The notes: generated from the letters alone by a model not told the origin. DNA of 64,000 nucleotides from Bugulina stolonifera (GCA_935421135.1 OW285188.1:579001-643000); one strand, 5' to 3'. Counted from the first letter of the stretch, positions 1 to 11,738 are shown. Made by a program: numbers and translations.

Positions 1-626
1 TTTTATGCAATATTGAACATCTTCTACTAGTTTACAAACTAATAACTCGAGTGAATGTGTCAAAAATCACAAATCTGACATTATGTTTCATGTTTGCAAA
101 GTTGAATATTGCATGCAGAGTCATGTTTTAGTGATTTCCACTCAAATTATGCATTCTGAACATTGCAAAAGTAAACAAAACACATGTTTACAAACAGCAA
201 TTTGGCAGAAAACACACTGAAAACTTACTTTTATGCAATATTGAGCATCTTCTACTAGTTTACAAACTACTAACTCAAGTGAATGTGTCAAAAATCACAA
301 ATCTGACATTATGTTTCATGTTTGCAAAGTTGAATATTGCATGCAAAGTCATGTTTTAGTAATTTTCATTCAGATTATGCATTCTGAACATTGCAAAAGT
401 TAATGAAACACATTGTTACAAACAGCAATTTGGTACCAAACACACTGAAAACTTACTTTTATGTAATATTGAACATCTTCTACTAGTTTACAAACTGATA
501 ACTCAAGTGAATTTGTCAAAAATCACAAATCTGACTTTATGTTTCATGTTTGCAAAGTTGAATATTGCATGCAAAGTCATGTTTTATTGATTTTCATTCA
601 AAATATGCACTCTGAACATTGCAAAA

Positions 627-854
627 GTGAATGAAACACATTGTTACAAACAGCAATTTGGTACCAAACACACTGAAAACTTACTTTTATGTAATATTGA
701 ACATCTTCTACTAGTTTATAAACTGATCACTCAAGTGTATTTGTCAAAAATCACAAATCGCACATAATGTTTCATGTTTGCAAAGTTGAATATTGCATGC
801 AAAGTCATGTTTTATTGATTTTCATTCAAATTATGCATTCTGAACGTTGCAAAA
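627..854 (+). repeat. Representative 228-bp satellite monomer (u3 type)
   Basis: This unit shows the common architecture. Landmarks from base 1: GTGAATGAAACACATTGTTAC; then either GGTACC or GGCACA near base 30; ATG(T/C)AATATTGAACATC near base 59; ACTAGT near base 83; an AACTCAAGTG block near base 101; GTCAAAAATCAC; then CATGTTTGCAAAGTTG, AATATTGCATGC, CATGTTTTATTGATTTTCATTC, NsiI-like ATGCAT or its variant ATGCAC, and GAACATTGCAAAA at the end. Because 228 is divisible by three, each reading frame recurs with the same stops in every full-length unit. There is no promoter, splice or coding signature that I can defend. Confidence 0.97.
793..802. repeat. 10-bp perfect palindrome TTGCATGCAA (exemplar, once per unit)
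   Basis: TTGCATGCAA equals its own reverse complement and contains a GCATGC (SphI) site. It abuts the palindrome AATATT just upstream. Units with GCAGAG instead of GCAAAG keep only the inner TGCATGCA. Units of type u5 (for example near 1251) have GCGTGC and lose the SphI site. Type u6 units have ATGGCATGC and keep only the core. The motif lies in the right arm of the larger dyad. Confidence 0.9.
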
Positions 855-916
855 GTGAATGAAACACATTGTCACAAACAGCAATTTGGCACAAAACACA
901 CTGAAAATTTACTTTT

Positions 917-1026
917 ATGCAATATTGAACATCTTCTACTAGTTTACAGACTAACAACTCAAGTGAATGTGTCAAAAATCACAAATCTTACATTATGTTT
1001 CATGTTTGCAAAGTTGAATATTGCAT
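917..1026. repeat. Internal dyad: inverted repeat within each monomer (exemplar)
   Basis: The left arm 917-930 reads ATGCAATATTGAAC. The right arm 1013-1026 reads GTTGAATATTGCAT, whose reverse complement matches the left arm at 13 of 14 positions; the outer 10 bp match perfectly. The arms are about 82 bp apart. Units carrying the ATGTAATATT allele lose one more pair in the left arm, while the right arm is nearly invariant apart from GCGTGC, ATCGC, TAGTGC and GTATATGG variants. The dyad recurs once per monomer, so the array holds it hundreds of times. Whether it is bound by protein or folds is inference. Confidence 0.85.
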
Positions 1027-2219
1027 GCAGAGTCATGTTTTAGTGATTTCCATTCAAATTATGCATTCTGAACATTGCAAAAGTGAATAAAACACATGTT
1101 TACAAACAGCAATTTGGCACAAAACACACTGAAAACTTACTTTTATGCAATATTGAACATCTTCTACTAGTTTACAAACTAATAACTCAAGTGAATGTGT
1201 CAAAAATCACAAATCTGACATTATGTTTCATGTTTGCAAAGTTGAATATTGCGTGCAAAGTCATGTTTTAGTGATTTTCATTCAAATTATGCATTCTGAA
1301 CATTGCAAAAGCTAATGAAACACATTGTTACAAACAGAAATTTGGTACCAAACACACTGAAAGCTTACTTTTATGTAATATTGAACATCTTCTACTAAAT
1401 TGCAAACTGATAATTCAAGTGAATTTGTCAAAAATCACAAATCTGATGTTATGTTCCATGTTTGCAAAGTTGTATATGGCATGCAAAGTCATGTTTTATT
1501 GATTTTCATTCAAATTATGCATTCTGAACATTGCAAAAGTGAATGGAACACATTGTTACAAACAGCAATTTGGCACAAAGCACACTGAAAACTTACTTTT
1601 ATGCAATATTGAACATCTACTAGTTTCCAAACTAACAACTCAAGTGAATGTGTCAAAAATCACAAATCTGACATTATGTTTCATGTTTGCAAAGTTGAAT
1701 ATTGCATGCAGAGTCATGTTTTATTGATTTTCATTCAAATTATGCATTCTAAACGTTGCAAAAGTGAATCAAACGCATTGTTACAAACAGCAATTTGGCA
1801 CAAAACACACTGAAAACTTACTTTTATGCAATATTGACCATCTTCTACTAGTTTACAAACTAATAACTCGAGTGAATGTGTCAAAAATCACGCATCTGAC
1901 ATTATGTTTCATGTTTGCAAAGTTGAATATTGCATGCAGAGTCATGTTTTAGTGATTTCCATTCAAATTATGCATTCTGAACATTGCAAAAGTGAATAAA
2001 ACACATGTTTACAAACAGCAATTTGGCACAAAACACACTGAAAACTTACTTTTATGCAACATTGAACATCTTCTACTAGTTTACAAACTACTAACTCAAG
2101 TGAATGTGTCAAAAATCACAAATCTGACATTATGTTTCATGTTTGCAAAGTTGAATATTGCATGCAAAGTCATGTTTTAGTAATTTTCATTCAGATTATG
2201 CATTCTGAACATTGCAAAA

Positions 2220-4040
2220 GTTAATGAAACACATTGTTACAAACAGCAATTTGGTACCAAACACACTGAAAACTTACTTTTATGTAATATTGAACATCTT
2301 CTACTAGTTTACAAACTGATAACTCAAGTGAATTTGTCAAAAATCACAAATCTGACTTTATGTTTCATGTTTGCAAAGTTGAATATTGCATGCAAAGTCA
2401 TGTTTTATTGATTTTCATTCAAAATATGCACTCTGAACATTGCAAAAGTGAATGAAACACATTGTTACAAACAGCAATTTGGTACCAAACACACTGAAAA
2501 CTTACTTTTATGTAATATTGAACATCTTCTACTAGTTTACAGACTAACAACTCAAGTGAATGTGTCAAAAATCACAAATCTTACATTATGTTTCATGTTT
2601 GCAAAGTTGAATATTGCATGCAGAGTCATGTTTTAGTGATTTCCATTCAAATTATGCATTCTGAACATTGCAAAAGTGAATAAAACACATGTTTACAAAC
2701 AGCAATTTGGCACAAAACACACTGAAAACTTACTTTTATGCAATATTGAACATCTTCTACTAGTTTACAAACTAATAACTCAAGTGAATGTGTCAAAAAT
2801 CACAAATCTGACATTATGTTTCATGTTTGCAAAGTTGAATATTGCGTGCAAAGTCATGTTTTAGTGATTTTCATTCAAATTATGCATTCTGAACATTGCA
2901 AAAGTTAATGAAACACATTGTTACAAACAGAAATTTGGTACCAAACACACTGAAAGCTTACTTTTATGTAATATTGAACATCTTCTACTAAATTGCAAAC
3001 TGATAATTCAAGTGAATTTGTCAAAAATCACAAATCTGATGTTATGTTCCATGTTTGCAAAGTTGTATATGGCATGCAAAGTCATGTTTTATTGATTTTC
3101 ATTCAAATTATGCATTCTGAACATTGCAAAAGTGAATGGAACACATTGTTACAAACAGCAATTTGGCACAAAGCACACTGAAAACTTACTTTTATGCAAT
3201 ATTGAACATCTACTAGTTTCCAAACTAACAACTCAAGTGAATGTGTCAAAAATCACAAATCTGACATTATGTTTCATGTTTGCAAAGTTGAATATTGCAT
3301 GCAGAGTCATGTTTTATTGATTTTCATTCAAATTATGCATTCTAAACGTTGCAAAAGTGAATCAAACGCATTGTTACAAACAGCAATTTGGCACAAAACA
3401 CACTGAAAACTTACTTTTATGCAATATTGACCATCTTCTACTAGTTTACAAACTAATAACTCGAGTGAATGTGTCAAAAATCACGCATCTGACATTATGT
3501 TTCATGTTTGCAAAGTTGAATATTGCATGCAGAGTCATGTTTTAGTGATTTCCATTCAAATTATGCATTCTGAACATTGCAAAAGTGAATAAAACACATG
3601 TTTACAAACAGCAATTTGGCACAAAACACACTGAAAACTTACTTTTATGCAACATTGAACATCTTCTACTAGTTTACAAACTAATAACTCAAGTGAATGT
3701 GTCAAAAATCACAAATCTGACATTATGTTTCATGTTTGCAAAGTTGAATATTGCATGCAAAGTCATGTTTTATTGATTTTCATTCAAAATATGCACTCTG
3801 AACATTGCAAAAGTGAATGAAACACATTGTTACAAACAGCAATTTGGTACCAAACACACTGAAAACTTACTTTTATGTAATATTGAACATCCTCCACTAG
3901 TTTATAAACTGAGAACTCAAGTGTATTTGTCAAAAATCACAAATCTGACATTATGTTTCATGTTTGCAAAGTTGAATATTGCATGCAAAGTCATGTTTTA
4001 TTGATTTTCATTCAAATTATGCATTCTGAACATTGCAAAA
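2220..4040 (+). repeat. HOR row 2: u2, u3/u4, u5, u6, u7, u8, u9, u10/u6
   Basis: Units start at 2220, 2448, 2676, 2904, 3132 (225 bp), 3357, 3585 and 3813. From the middle of the 2448 unit to about 3680 the sequence repeats 855-2090 at an offset of 1,593 bp (seven units). The 2448 unit starts like u3 (GGTACC, TGTAAT) and ends like u4 (ACAGACTAACAAC, CTTACATT). The 3813 unit starts as u10 (CATCCTCC, GAGAAC) and ends as u6 (TTATTGATTTTCATTCAAATT), which returns the order to u7. Confidence 0.88.
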
Positions 4041-5861
4041 GTGAATGGAACACATTGTTACAAACAGCAATTTGGCACAAAGCACACTGAAAACTTACTT
4101 TTATGCAATATTGAACATCTACTAGTTTCCAAACTAACAACTCAAGTGAATGTGTCAAAAATCACAAATCTGACATTATGTTTCATGTTTGCAAAGTTGA
4201 ATATTGCATGCAGAGTCATGTTTTATTGATTTTCATTCAAATTATGCATTCTAAACGTTGCCAAAGTGAATCAAACGCATTGTTACAAACAGCAATTTGG
4301 CACAAAACACACTGAAAACTTACTTTTATGCAATATTGACCATCTTCTACTAGTTTACAAACTAATAACTCGAGTGAATGTGTCAAAAATCACGCATCTG
4401 ACATTATGTTTCATGTTTGCAAAGTTGAATATTGCATGCAGAGTCATGTTTTAGTGATTTCCATTCAAATTATGCATTCTGAACATTGCAAAAGTGAATA
4501 AAACACATGTTTACAAACAGCAATTTGGCACAAAACACACTGAAAACTTACTTTTATGCAATATTGAACATCTTCTACTAGTTTACAAACTAATAACTCA
4601 AGTGAATGTGTCAAAAATCACAAATCTGACATTATGTTTCATGTTTGCAAAGTTGAATATTGCATGCAAAGTCATGTTTTATTGATTTTCATTCAAAATA
4701 TGCACTCTGAACATTGCAAAAGTGAATGAAACACATTGTTACAAACAGCAATTTGGTACCAAACACACTGAAAACTTACTTTTATGTAATATTGAACATC
4801 CTCCACTAGTTTATAAACTGAGAACCCAAGTGTATTTGTCAAAAATCACAAATCTGACATTATGTTTCATGTTTGCAAAGTTGAATATTGCATGCAAAGT
4901 CATGTTTTAGTGATTTTCATTCAAATTATGCATTCTGAACATTGCAAAAGTTAATGAAACACATTGTTACAAACAGCAATTTGGTACCAAACACACTGAA
5001 AACTTACTTTTATGTAATATTGAACATCTTCTACTAGTTTACAAACTGATAACTCAAGTGTATTTGTCAAAAATCACAAATCTGACTTTATGTTTCATGT
5101 TTGCAAAGTTGAATATTGCATGCAAAGTCATGTTTTATTGATTTTCATTCAAATTATGCATTCTGAACATTGCAAAAGTGAATGGAACACAATGTTACAA
5201 ACAGCAATTTGGCACAAAGCACACTGAAAACTTACTTTTATGCAATATTGAACATCTTCCACTAGTTTACAGACTAACAACTCAAGTGAATATGTCAAAA
5301 ATCACAAATCTGACATTATGTTTCATGTTTGCAAAGTTGAATATTGCATGCAGAGTCATGTTTTATTGATTTTCATTCAAATTATGCATTCTGAACGTTG
5401 CAAAAGTGAATGAAACACATTGTTACAAACAGCAATTTGGCACAAAACACACTGAAAACTTACTTTTATGCAATATTGACCATCTTCTACTAGTTTACAA
5501 ACTAATAACTCGAGTGAATGTGTCAAAAATCACGAATCTAACATTATGTTTCATGTTTGCAAAGTTGAATATCGCATGCAGAGTCATGTTTTAGTGATTT
5601 CCATTCAAATTATGCATTCTGAACATTGCAAAAGTCAATAAAACACATGTTTACAAACAGCAATTTGGCACAAAACACACTGAAAACTTACTTTTATGCA
5701 ATATTGAACATCTTCTACTAGTTTACAAACTAATAACTCGAGTGAATGTGTCAAAAATCACAAATCTGACATTATGTTTCATGTTTGCAAAGTTGAATAT
5801 TGCATGCAGAGTCATGTTTTAGTGATTTCCACTCAAATTATGCATTCTGAACATTGCAAAA
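4041..5861 (+). repeat. HOR row 3: u7 to u11, u12/u20, u21, u22
   Basis: Units start at 4041 (225 bp), 4266, 4494, 4722, 4950, 5178, 5406 and 5634. The 5178 unit begins with the u12 signature (GGAACACAATG, AAAGCAC) and ends as u20 (CTTCCACTAG with ACAGAC, GAATATGTC), so u13 to u19 are missing. The 5634 unit begins GTCAATAAA, a private form of u22. A private GCCAAAG is seen at the end of the 4041 unit. Confidence 0.87.
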
Positions 5862-7001
5862 GTAAACAAAACACATGTTTACAAACAGCAATTTGGCAGA
5901 AAACACACTGAAAACTTACTTTTATGCAATATTGAGCATCTTCTACTAGTTTACAAACTACTAACTCAAGTGAATGTGTCAAAAATCACAAATCTGACAT
6001 TATGTTTCATGTTTGCAAAGTTGAATATTGCATGCAAAGTCATGTTTTAGTAATTTTCATTCAGATTATGCATTCTGAACATTGCAAAAGTTAATGAAAC
6101 ACATTGTTACAAACAGCAATTTGGTACCAAACACACTGAAAACTTACTTTTATGTAATATTGAACATCTTCTACTAGTTTACAAACTGATAACTCAAGTG
6201 AATTTGTCAAAAATCACAAATCTGACTTTATGTTTCATGTTTGCAAAGTTGAATATTGCATGCAAAGTCATGTTTTATTGATTTTCATTCAAAATATGCA
6301 CTCTGAACATTGCAAAAGTGAATGAAACACATTGTTACAAACAGCAATTTGGTACCAAACACACTGAAAACTTACTTTTATGTAATATTGAACATCTTCT
6401 ACTAGTTTATAAACTGATCACTCAAGTGTATTTGTCAAAAATCACAAATCGCACATAATGTTTCATGTTTGCAAAGTTGAATATTGCATGCAAAGTCATG
6501 TTTTATTGATTTTCATTCAAATTATGCATTCTGAACGTTGCAAAAGTGAATGAAACACATTGTCACAAACAGCAATTTGGCACAAAACACACTGAAAATT
6601 TACTTTTATGCAATATTGAACATCTTCTACTAGTTTACAGACTAACAACTCAAGTGAATGTGTCAAAAATCACAAATCTTACATTATGTTTCATGTTTGC
6701 AAAGTTGAATATTGCATGCAGAGTCATGTTTTAGTGATTTCCATTCAAATTATGCATTCTGAACATTGCAAAAGTGAATAAAACACATGTTTACAAACAG
6801 CAATTTGGCACAAAACACACTGAAAACTTACTTTTATGCAATATTGAACATCTTCTACTAGTTTACAAACTAATAACTCAAGTGAATGTGTCAAAAATCA
6901 CAAATCTGACATTATGTTTCATGTTTGCAAAGTTGAATATTGCGTGCAAAGTCATGTTTTAGTGATTTTCATTCAAATTATGCATTCTGAACATTGCAAA
7001 A

Positions 7002-7229
7002 GTTAATGAAACACATTGTTACAAACAGAAATTTGGTACCAAACACACTGAAAGCTTACTTTTATGTAATATTGAACATCTTCTACTAAATTGCAAACTG
7101 ATAATTCAAGTGAATTTGTCAAAAATCACAAATCTGATGTTATGTTCCATGTTTGCAAAGTTGTATATGGCATGCAAAGTCATGTTTTATTGATTTTCAT
7201 TCAAATTATGCATTCTGAACATTGCAAAA
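7002..7229 (+). repeat. u6 unit class: most diverged middle segment (exemplar)
   Basis: u6 differs from other units at linked sites: ACAGAAATTTGG, GAAAGCTTAC (creating a HindIII site), CTACTAAATTGC (losing ACTAGT), ATAATTCAAG, CTGATGTTATGTTCC and GTATATGGC. Full or nearly full members start at 1311, 2904, 7002, 12651, 14700, 18096, 21948, 31242 and 40317; 20124 is chimeric. The right-half form u6' (34431, 36027, 41682, 46652, 52785, 56887, 59394, 62129) has the common alleles at the first two sites, as if u6 had recombined with another unit at its left end; several have GTACATGGC. Confidence 0.9.
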
Positions 7230-7454
7230 GTGAATGGAACACATTGTTACAAACAGCAATTTGGCACAAAGCACACTGAAAACTTACTTTTATGCAATAT
7301 TGAACATCTACTAGTTTCCAAACTAACAACTCAAGTGAATGTGTCAAAAATCACAAATCTGACATTATGTTTCATGTTTGCAAAGTTGAATATTGCATGC
7401 AGAGTCATGTTTTATTGATTTTCATTCAAATTATGCATTCTAAACGTTGCAAAA
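7230..7454 (+). repeat. 225-bp unit class (u7 and u12), exemplar; 3-bp deletion
   Basis: These units have CATCTACTAGTTTCC where others have CATCTTCTACTAGTTTAC, a loss of three bases together with a linked A-to-C. Twenty-four members start at 1539, 3132, 4041, 7230, 8367, 9483, 12879, 14928, 18324, 22176, 23313, 25569, 26706, 31470, 36255, 37853, 40545, 41910, 43508, 44624, 46880, 48478, 49159, 50757. Two subclasses exist: u7 (GGAACACATTG or GGGACACATTG, CTGACATT, GCAGAG) and u12 (GGAACACAATG, CTGGCATT). The u12 tail has GCAATG in 8367, 9483, 23313 and 26706 but GCAAAG in the right half. Confidence 0.95.
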
Positions 7455-8819
7455 GTGAATCAAACGCATTGTTACAAACAGCAATTTGGCACAAAACACA
7501 CTGAAAACTTACTTTTATGCAATATTGACCATCTTCTACTAGTTTACAAACTAATAACTCGAGTGAATGTGTCAAAAATCACGCATCTGACATTATGTTT
7601 CATGTTTGCAAAGTTGAATATTGCATGCAGAGTCATGTTTTAGTGATTTCCATTCAAATTATGCATTCTGAACATTGCAAAAGTGAATAAAACACATGTT
7701 TACAAACAGCAATTTGGCACAAAACACACTGAAAACTTACTTTTATGCAACATTGAACATCTTCTACTAGTTTACAAACTAATAACTCAAGTGAATGTGT
7801 CAAAAATCACAAATCTGACATTATGTTTCATGTTTGCAAAGTTGAATATTGCATGCAAAGTCATGTTTTATTGATTTTCATTCAAAATATGCACTCTGAA
7901 CATTGCAAAAGTGAATGAAACACATTGTTACAAACAGCAATTTGGTACCAAACACACTGAAAACTTACTTTTATGTAATATTGAACATCCTCCACTAGTT
8001 TATAAACTGAGAACTCAAGTGTATTTGTCAAAAATCACAAATCTGACATTATGTTTCATGTTTGCAAAGTTGAATATTGCATGCAAAGTCATGTTTTAGT
8101 GATTTTCATTCAAATTATGCATTCTGAACATTGCAAAAGTTAATGAAACACATTGTTACAAACAGCAATTTGGTACCAAACACACTGAAAACTTACTTTT
8201 ATGTAATATTGAACATCTTCTACTAGTTTACAAACTGATAACTCAAGTGTATTTGTCAAAAATCACAAATCTGACTTTATGTTTCATGTTTGCAAAGTTG
8301 AATATTGCATGCAAAGTCATGTTTTATTGATTTTCATTCAAATTATGCATTCTGAACATTGCAAAAGTGAATGGAACACAATGTTACAAACAGCAATTTG
8401 GCACAAAGCACACTGAAAACTTACTTTTATGCAATATTGAACATCTACTAGTTTCCAAACTAACAACTCAAGTGAATGTGTCAAAAATCACAAATCTGGC
8501 ATTATGTTTCATGTTTGCAAAGTTGAATATTGCATGCAATGTCATGTTTTATTGATTTTTATTCAAAATATGCACTCTGAACATTGCAAATGTGAATGAA
8601 ACACATTGTTACAAACAGCAATTTGGTACCAAACACACTGAATACTTACTTTTATGTAATATTGAACATCTTCCACTAGTTTATAAACTGATAACTCAAG
8701 TGTATTTGTCAAAAATCACAAATCTGACATTATGTTTCATAATTGCAAAGTTGAATATTGCATGCAAAGTCATGTTTTATTGATTTTCATTCAAATTATG
8801 CATTCTGAACATTGCAAAA

Positions 8820-9026
8820 GTTAATGAAACACATTGTTACAAACAGCAATTTGGTACCAAACACACTGAAAACTTACTTTTATGTAATATTGAACATCTT
8901 CCACTAGTCAATTTGTCAAAAATCACAAATCTGACATTATGTTTCATGTTTGCAAAGTTGAATATTGCATGCAAAGTCATGTTTTATTGATTTTCATTCA
9001 AAATATGCACTCTGAACATTGCAAAA
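8820..9026 (+). repeat. 207-bp unit class (u14), exemplar; 21-bp internal deletion
   Basis: The unit reads CCACTAGTCAATTTGTC where full units have 21 more bases between ACTAGT and the TTTGTC block. The deletion removes one of two AGT trinucleotides (in ACTAGT and in CTCAAGTG), and the junction carries an extra G-to-C change giving CAATTTG. All eleven members carry that C, so they descend from one event. Starts: 8820, 9936, 16065, 19461, 23766, 27159, 38306, 39198, 43961, 45077, 51210. The 39198 copy has a private CTGGTC and a GAGACAC start. Confidence 0.95.
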
Positions 9027-9254
9027 GTGAATGAAACACATTGTTACAAACAGCAATTTGGTACCAAACACACTGAAAACTTACTTTTATGTAATATTGA
9101 ACATCTTCTACTAGTTTATAAACTGAGAACTCAAGTGTATTTGTCAAAAATCACAAATCTGACATTATGTTTCATGTTTGCAAAGTTGAATATTGCATGC
9201 AAAGTCATGTTTTAGTGATTTTCATTCAAATTATGCATTCTGAACATTGCAAAA

Positions 9255-11738
9255 GTTAATGAAACACATTGTTACAAACAGCAATTTGGTACCAAACACA
9301 CTGAAAACTTACTTTTATGTAATATTGAACATCTTCTACTAGTTTACAAACTGATAACTCAAGTGTATTTGTCAAAAATCACAAATCTGACTTTATGTTT
9401 CATGTTTGCAAAGTTGAATATTGCATGCAAAGTCATGTTTTATTGATTTTCATTCAAATTATGCATTCTGAACATTGCAAAAGTGAATGGAACACAATGT
9501 TACAAACAGCAATTTGGCACAAAGCACACTGAAAACTTACTTTTATGCAATATTGAACATCTACTAGTTTCCAAACTAACAACTCAAGTGAATGTGTCAA
9601 AAATCACAAATCTGGCATTATGTTTCATGTTTGCAAAGTTGAATATTGCATGCAATGTCATGTTTTATTGATTTTTATTCAAAATATGCACTCTGAACAT
9701 TGCAAATGTGAATGAAACACATTGTTACAAACAGCAATTTGGTACCAAACACACTGAATACTTACTTTTATGTAATATTGAACATCTTCCACTAGTTTAT
9801 AAACTGATAACTCAAGTGTATTTGTCAAAAATCACAAATCTGACATTATGTTTCATAATTGCAAAGTTGAATATTGCATGCAAAGTCATGTTTTATTGAT
9901 TTTCATTCAAATTATGCATTCTGAACATTGCAAAAGTTAATGAAACACATTGTTACAAACAGCAATTTGGTACCAAACACACTGAAAACTTACTTTTATG
10001 TAATATTGAACATCTTCCACTAGTCAATTTGTCAAAAATCACAAATCTGACATTATGTTTCATGTTTGCAAAGTTGAATATTGCATGCAAAGTCATGTTT
10101 TATTGATTTTCATTCAAAATATGCACTCTGAACATTGCAAAAGTGAATGAAACACATTGTTACAAACAGCAATTTCGTACCAAACACACTGAAAACTTAC
10201 TTTTATGTAATATTGAACATCTTCTACTAGTTTATAAACTGATAACTCAAGTGTATTTGTCAAAAATCACAAATCTGACATTATGTTTCATGTTTGCAAA
10301 GTTGAGTATTGCATGCAAAGTCATGTTTTATTGATTTTCATTCAAAATATGCACTCTGAACATTGCAAAAGTGAATGAAACACATTGTTACAAACAGCAA
10401 TTTGGTACCAAACACACTGAAAACTTACTTTTATGTAATATTGAACATCTTCCACTAGTTTATAAACTGATAACTCAAGTGTATTTGTCAAAAATCACAA
10501 ATCTGACATTATGTTTCATGTTTGCAAAGTTGAATATTGCATGCAAAGTCATGTTTTAGTGATTTTCATTCAAATTATGCATTCTGAACATTGCAAAAGT
10601 TAATGAAACACATTGTTACAAACAGCAATTTGGTACCAAACACACTGAAAACTTACTTTTATGTAATATTGAACATCTTCTACTAGTTTATAAACTGATA
10701 ACTCAAGTGTATTTGTCAAAAATCACAAATCTGACATAATGTTTCATGTTTGCAAAGTTGAATATTGCATGCAAAGTCATGTTTTATTGATATTCATTCA
10801 AATTATGCATTCTAAACGTTGCAAAAGTTAATGAAACACATTGTTACAAACAGCAATTTGGCACAAAACACACTGAAAACTTACTTTTATGCAATATTGA
10901 CCATCTTCTACTAGTTTACAAACTAATAACTCGAGTGAATGTGTCAAAAATCACAAATCTGACATTATGTTTCATGTTTGCAAAGTTGAATATTGCATGC
11001 AAAGTCATGTTTTATTGATTTTTATTCAAAATATGCACTCTGAACATTGCAAAAGCGAATGAAACACATTGTTACAAACAGCAATTTGGCACAAAACACA
11101 CTGAAAACTTACTTTTATGCAATATTGAACATCTTCCACTAGTTTACAGACTAACAACTCAAGTGAATATGTCAAAAATCACAAATCTGACATTATGTTT
11201 CATGTTTGCAAAGTTGAATATTGCATGCAGAGTCATGTTTTATTGATTTTCATTCAAATTATGCATTCTGAACGTTGCAAAAGTGAATGAAACACATTGT
11301 TACAAACAGCAATTTGGCACAAAACACACTGAAAACTTACTTTTATGCAATATTGACCATCTTCTACTAGTTTACAAACTAATAACTCGAGTGAATGTGT
11401 CAAAAATCACGAATCTAACATTATGTTTCATGTTTGCAAAGTTGAATATCGCATGCAGAGTCGTGTTTTAGTGATTTCCATTCAAATTATGCATTCTGAA
11501 CATTGCAAAAGTGAATAAAACACATGTTTACAAACAGCAATTTGGCACAAAACACACTGAAAACTTACTTTTATGCAATATTGAACATCTTCTACTAGTT
11601 TACAAACTAATAACTCGAGTGAATGTGTCAAAAATCACAAATCTGACATTATGTTTCATGTTTGCAAAGTTGAATATTGCATGCAGAGTCATGTTTTAGT
11701 GATTTCCATTCAAATTATGCATTCTGAACATTGCAAAA
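9255..11738 (+). repeat. HOR row 5: u11 to u17, u18/u19, u20, u21, u22
   Basis: Units start at 9255, 9483 (225 bp), 9708, 9936 (207 bp), 10143, 10371, 10599, 10827, 11055, 11283 and 11511. The block 8367-9482 (u12, u13, u14, u15/u10, u11) has a 1,116-bp period, with u12-u14 repeated from 9483. The 10827 unit joins the u18 start (GTTAATG, GGCACA, GACCATC, CTCGAG) to the u19 end (TTATTGATTTTTATTC). The 10143 unit has a private CGTACC in place of GGTACC. Confidence 0.88.

Larger units (their letters stand above)
1..2219 (+). repeat. HOR row 1: end of u22, then u1 to u8, u9/u1
   Basis: Bases 1-170 are the tail of a u22-type unit (CTCGAG, GATTTCCACTC). Units start at 171 (u1), 399, 627, 855, 1083, 1311 (u6), 1539 (u7, 225 bp), 1764 (u8) and 1992. 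The segment 1 to about 2090 matches 5692 to about 7780 at an offset of 5,691 bp almost perfectly; one difference I saw is C at 1312 against T at 7003. The unit at 1992 begins as u9 (GCAACATT) and ends as u1 (CTACTAAC, TAGTAATTTTCATTCAG), so the order jumps back to u2. Confidence 0.9.
5862..9254 (+). repeat. HOR row 4: u1 to u14, u15/u10
   Basis: This is the first long colinear run: units start at 5862, 6090, 6318, 6546, 6774, 7002, 7230 (225 bp), 7455, 7683, 7911, 8139, 8367 (225 bp), 8592, 8820 (207 bp) and 9027. Row length is 3,393 bp. The last unit begins as u15 (CTTCTACTAG with TTATAAACTG) and ends as u10 (GAGAAC, TTTTAGTG), so the following unit is u11 again. Confidence 0.9.

Noticed and set aside
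627..854. Purifying selection on the open frame, from silent variants
   Set aside because: A first impression of many silent changes did not hold up well in a tally by codon position (roughly 34, 29, 43). It is kept only as a testable low-confidence finding.
627..854. Helically phased A-tracts causing curvature
   Set aside because: A4-A5 and T4 runs are present, but their spacing did not look regular at about 10-11 bp by eye.
855..1043. Tandem family of about 62-63-codon open frames, one in most units, as a peptide gene family
   Set aside because: They begin at GTG (or TTG), not ATG, and recur only because 228 is a multiple of three. Units with TAA, TAG or frameshifts are interspersed. No signal for translation or known domain is visible.
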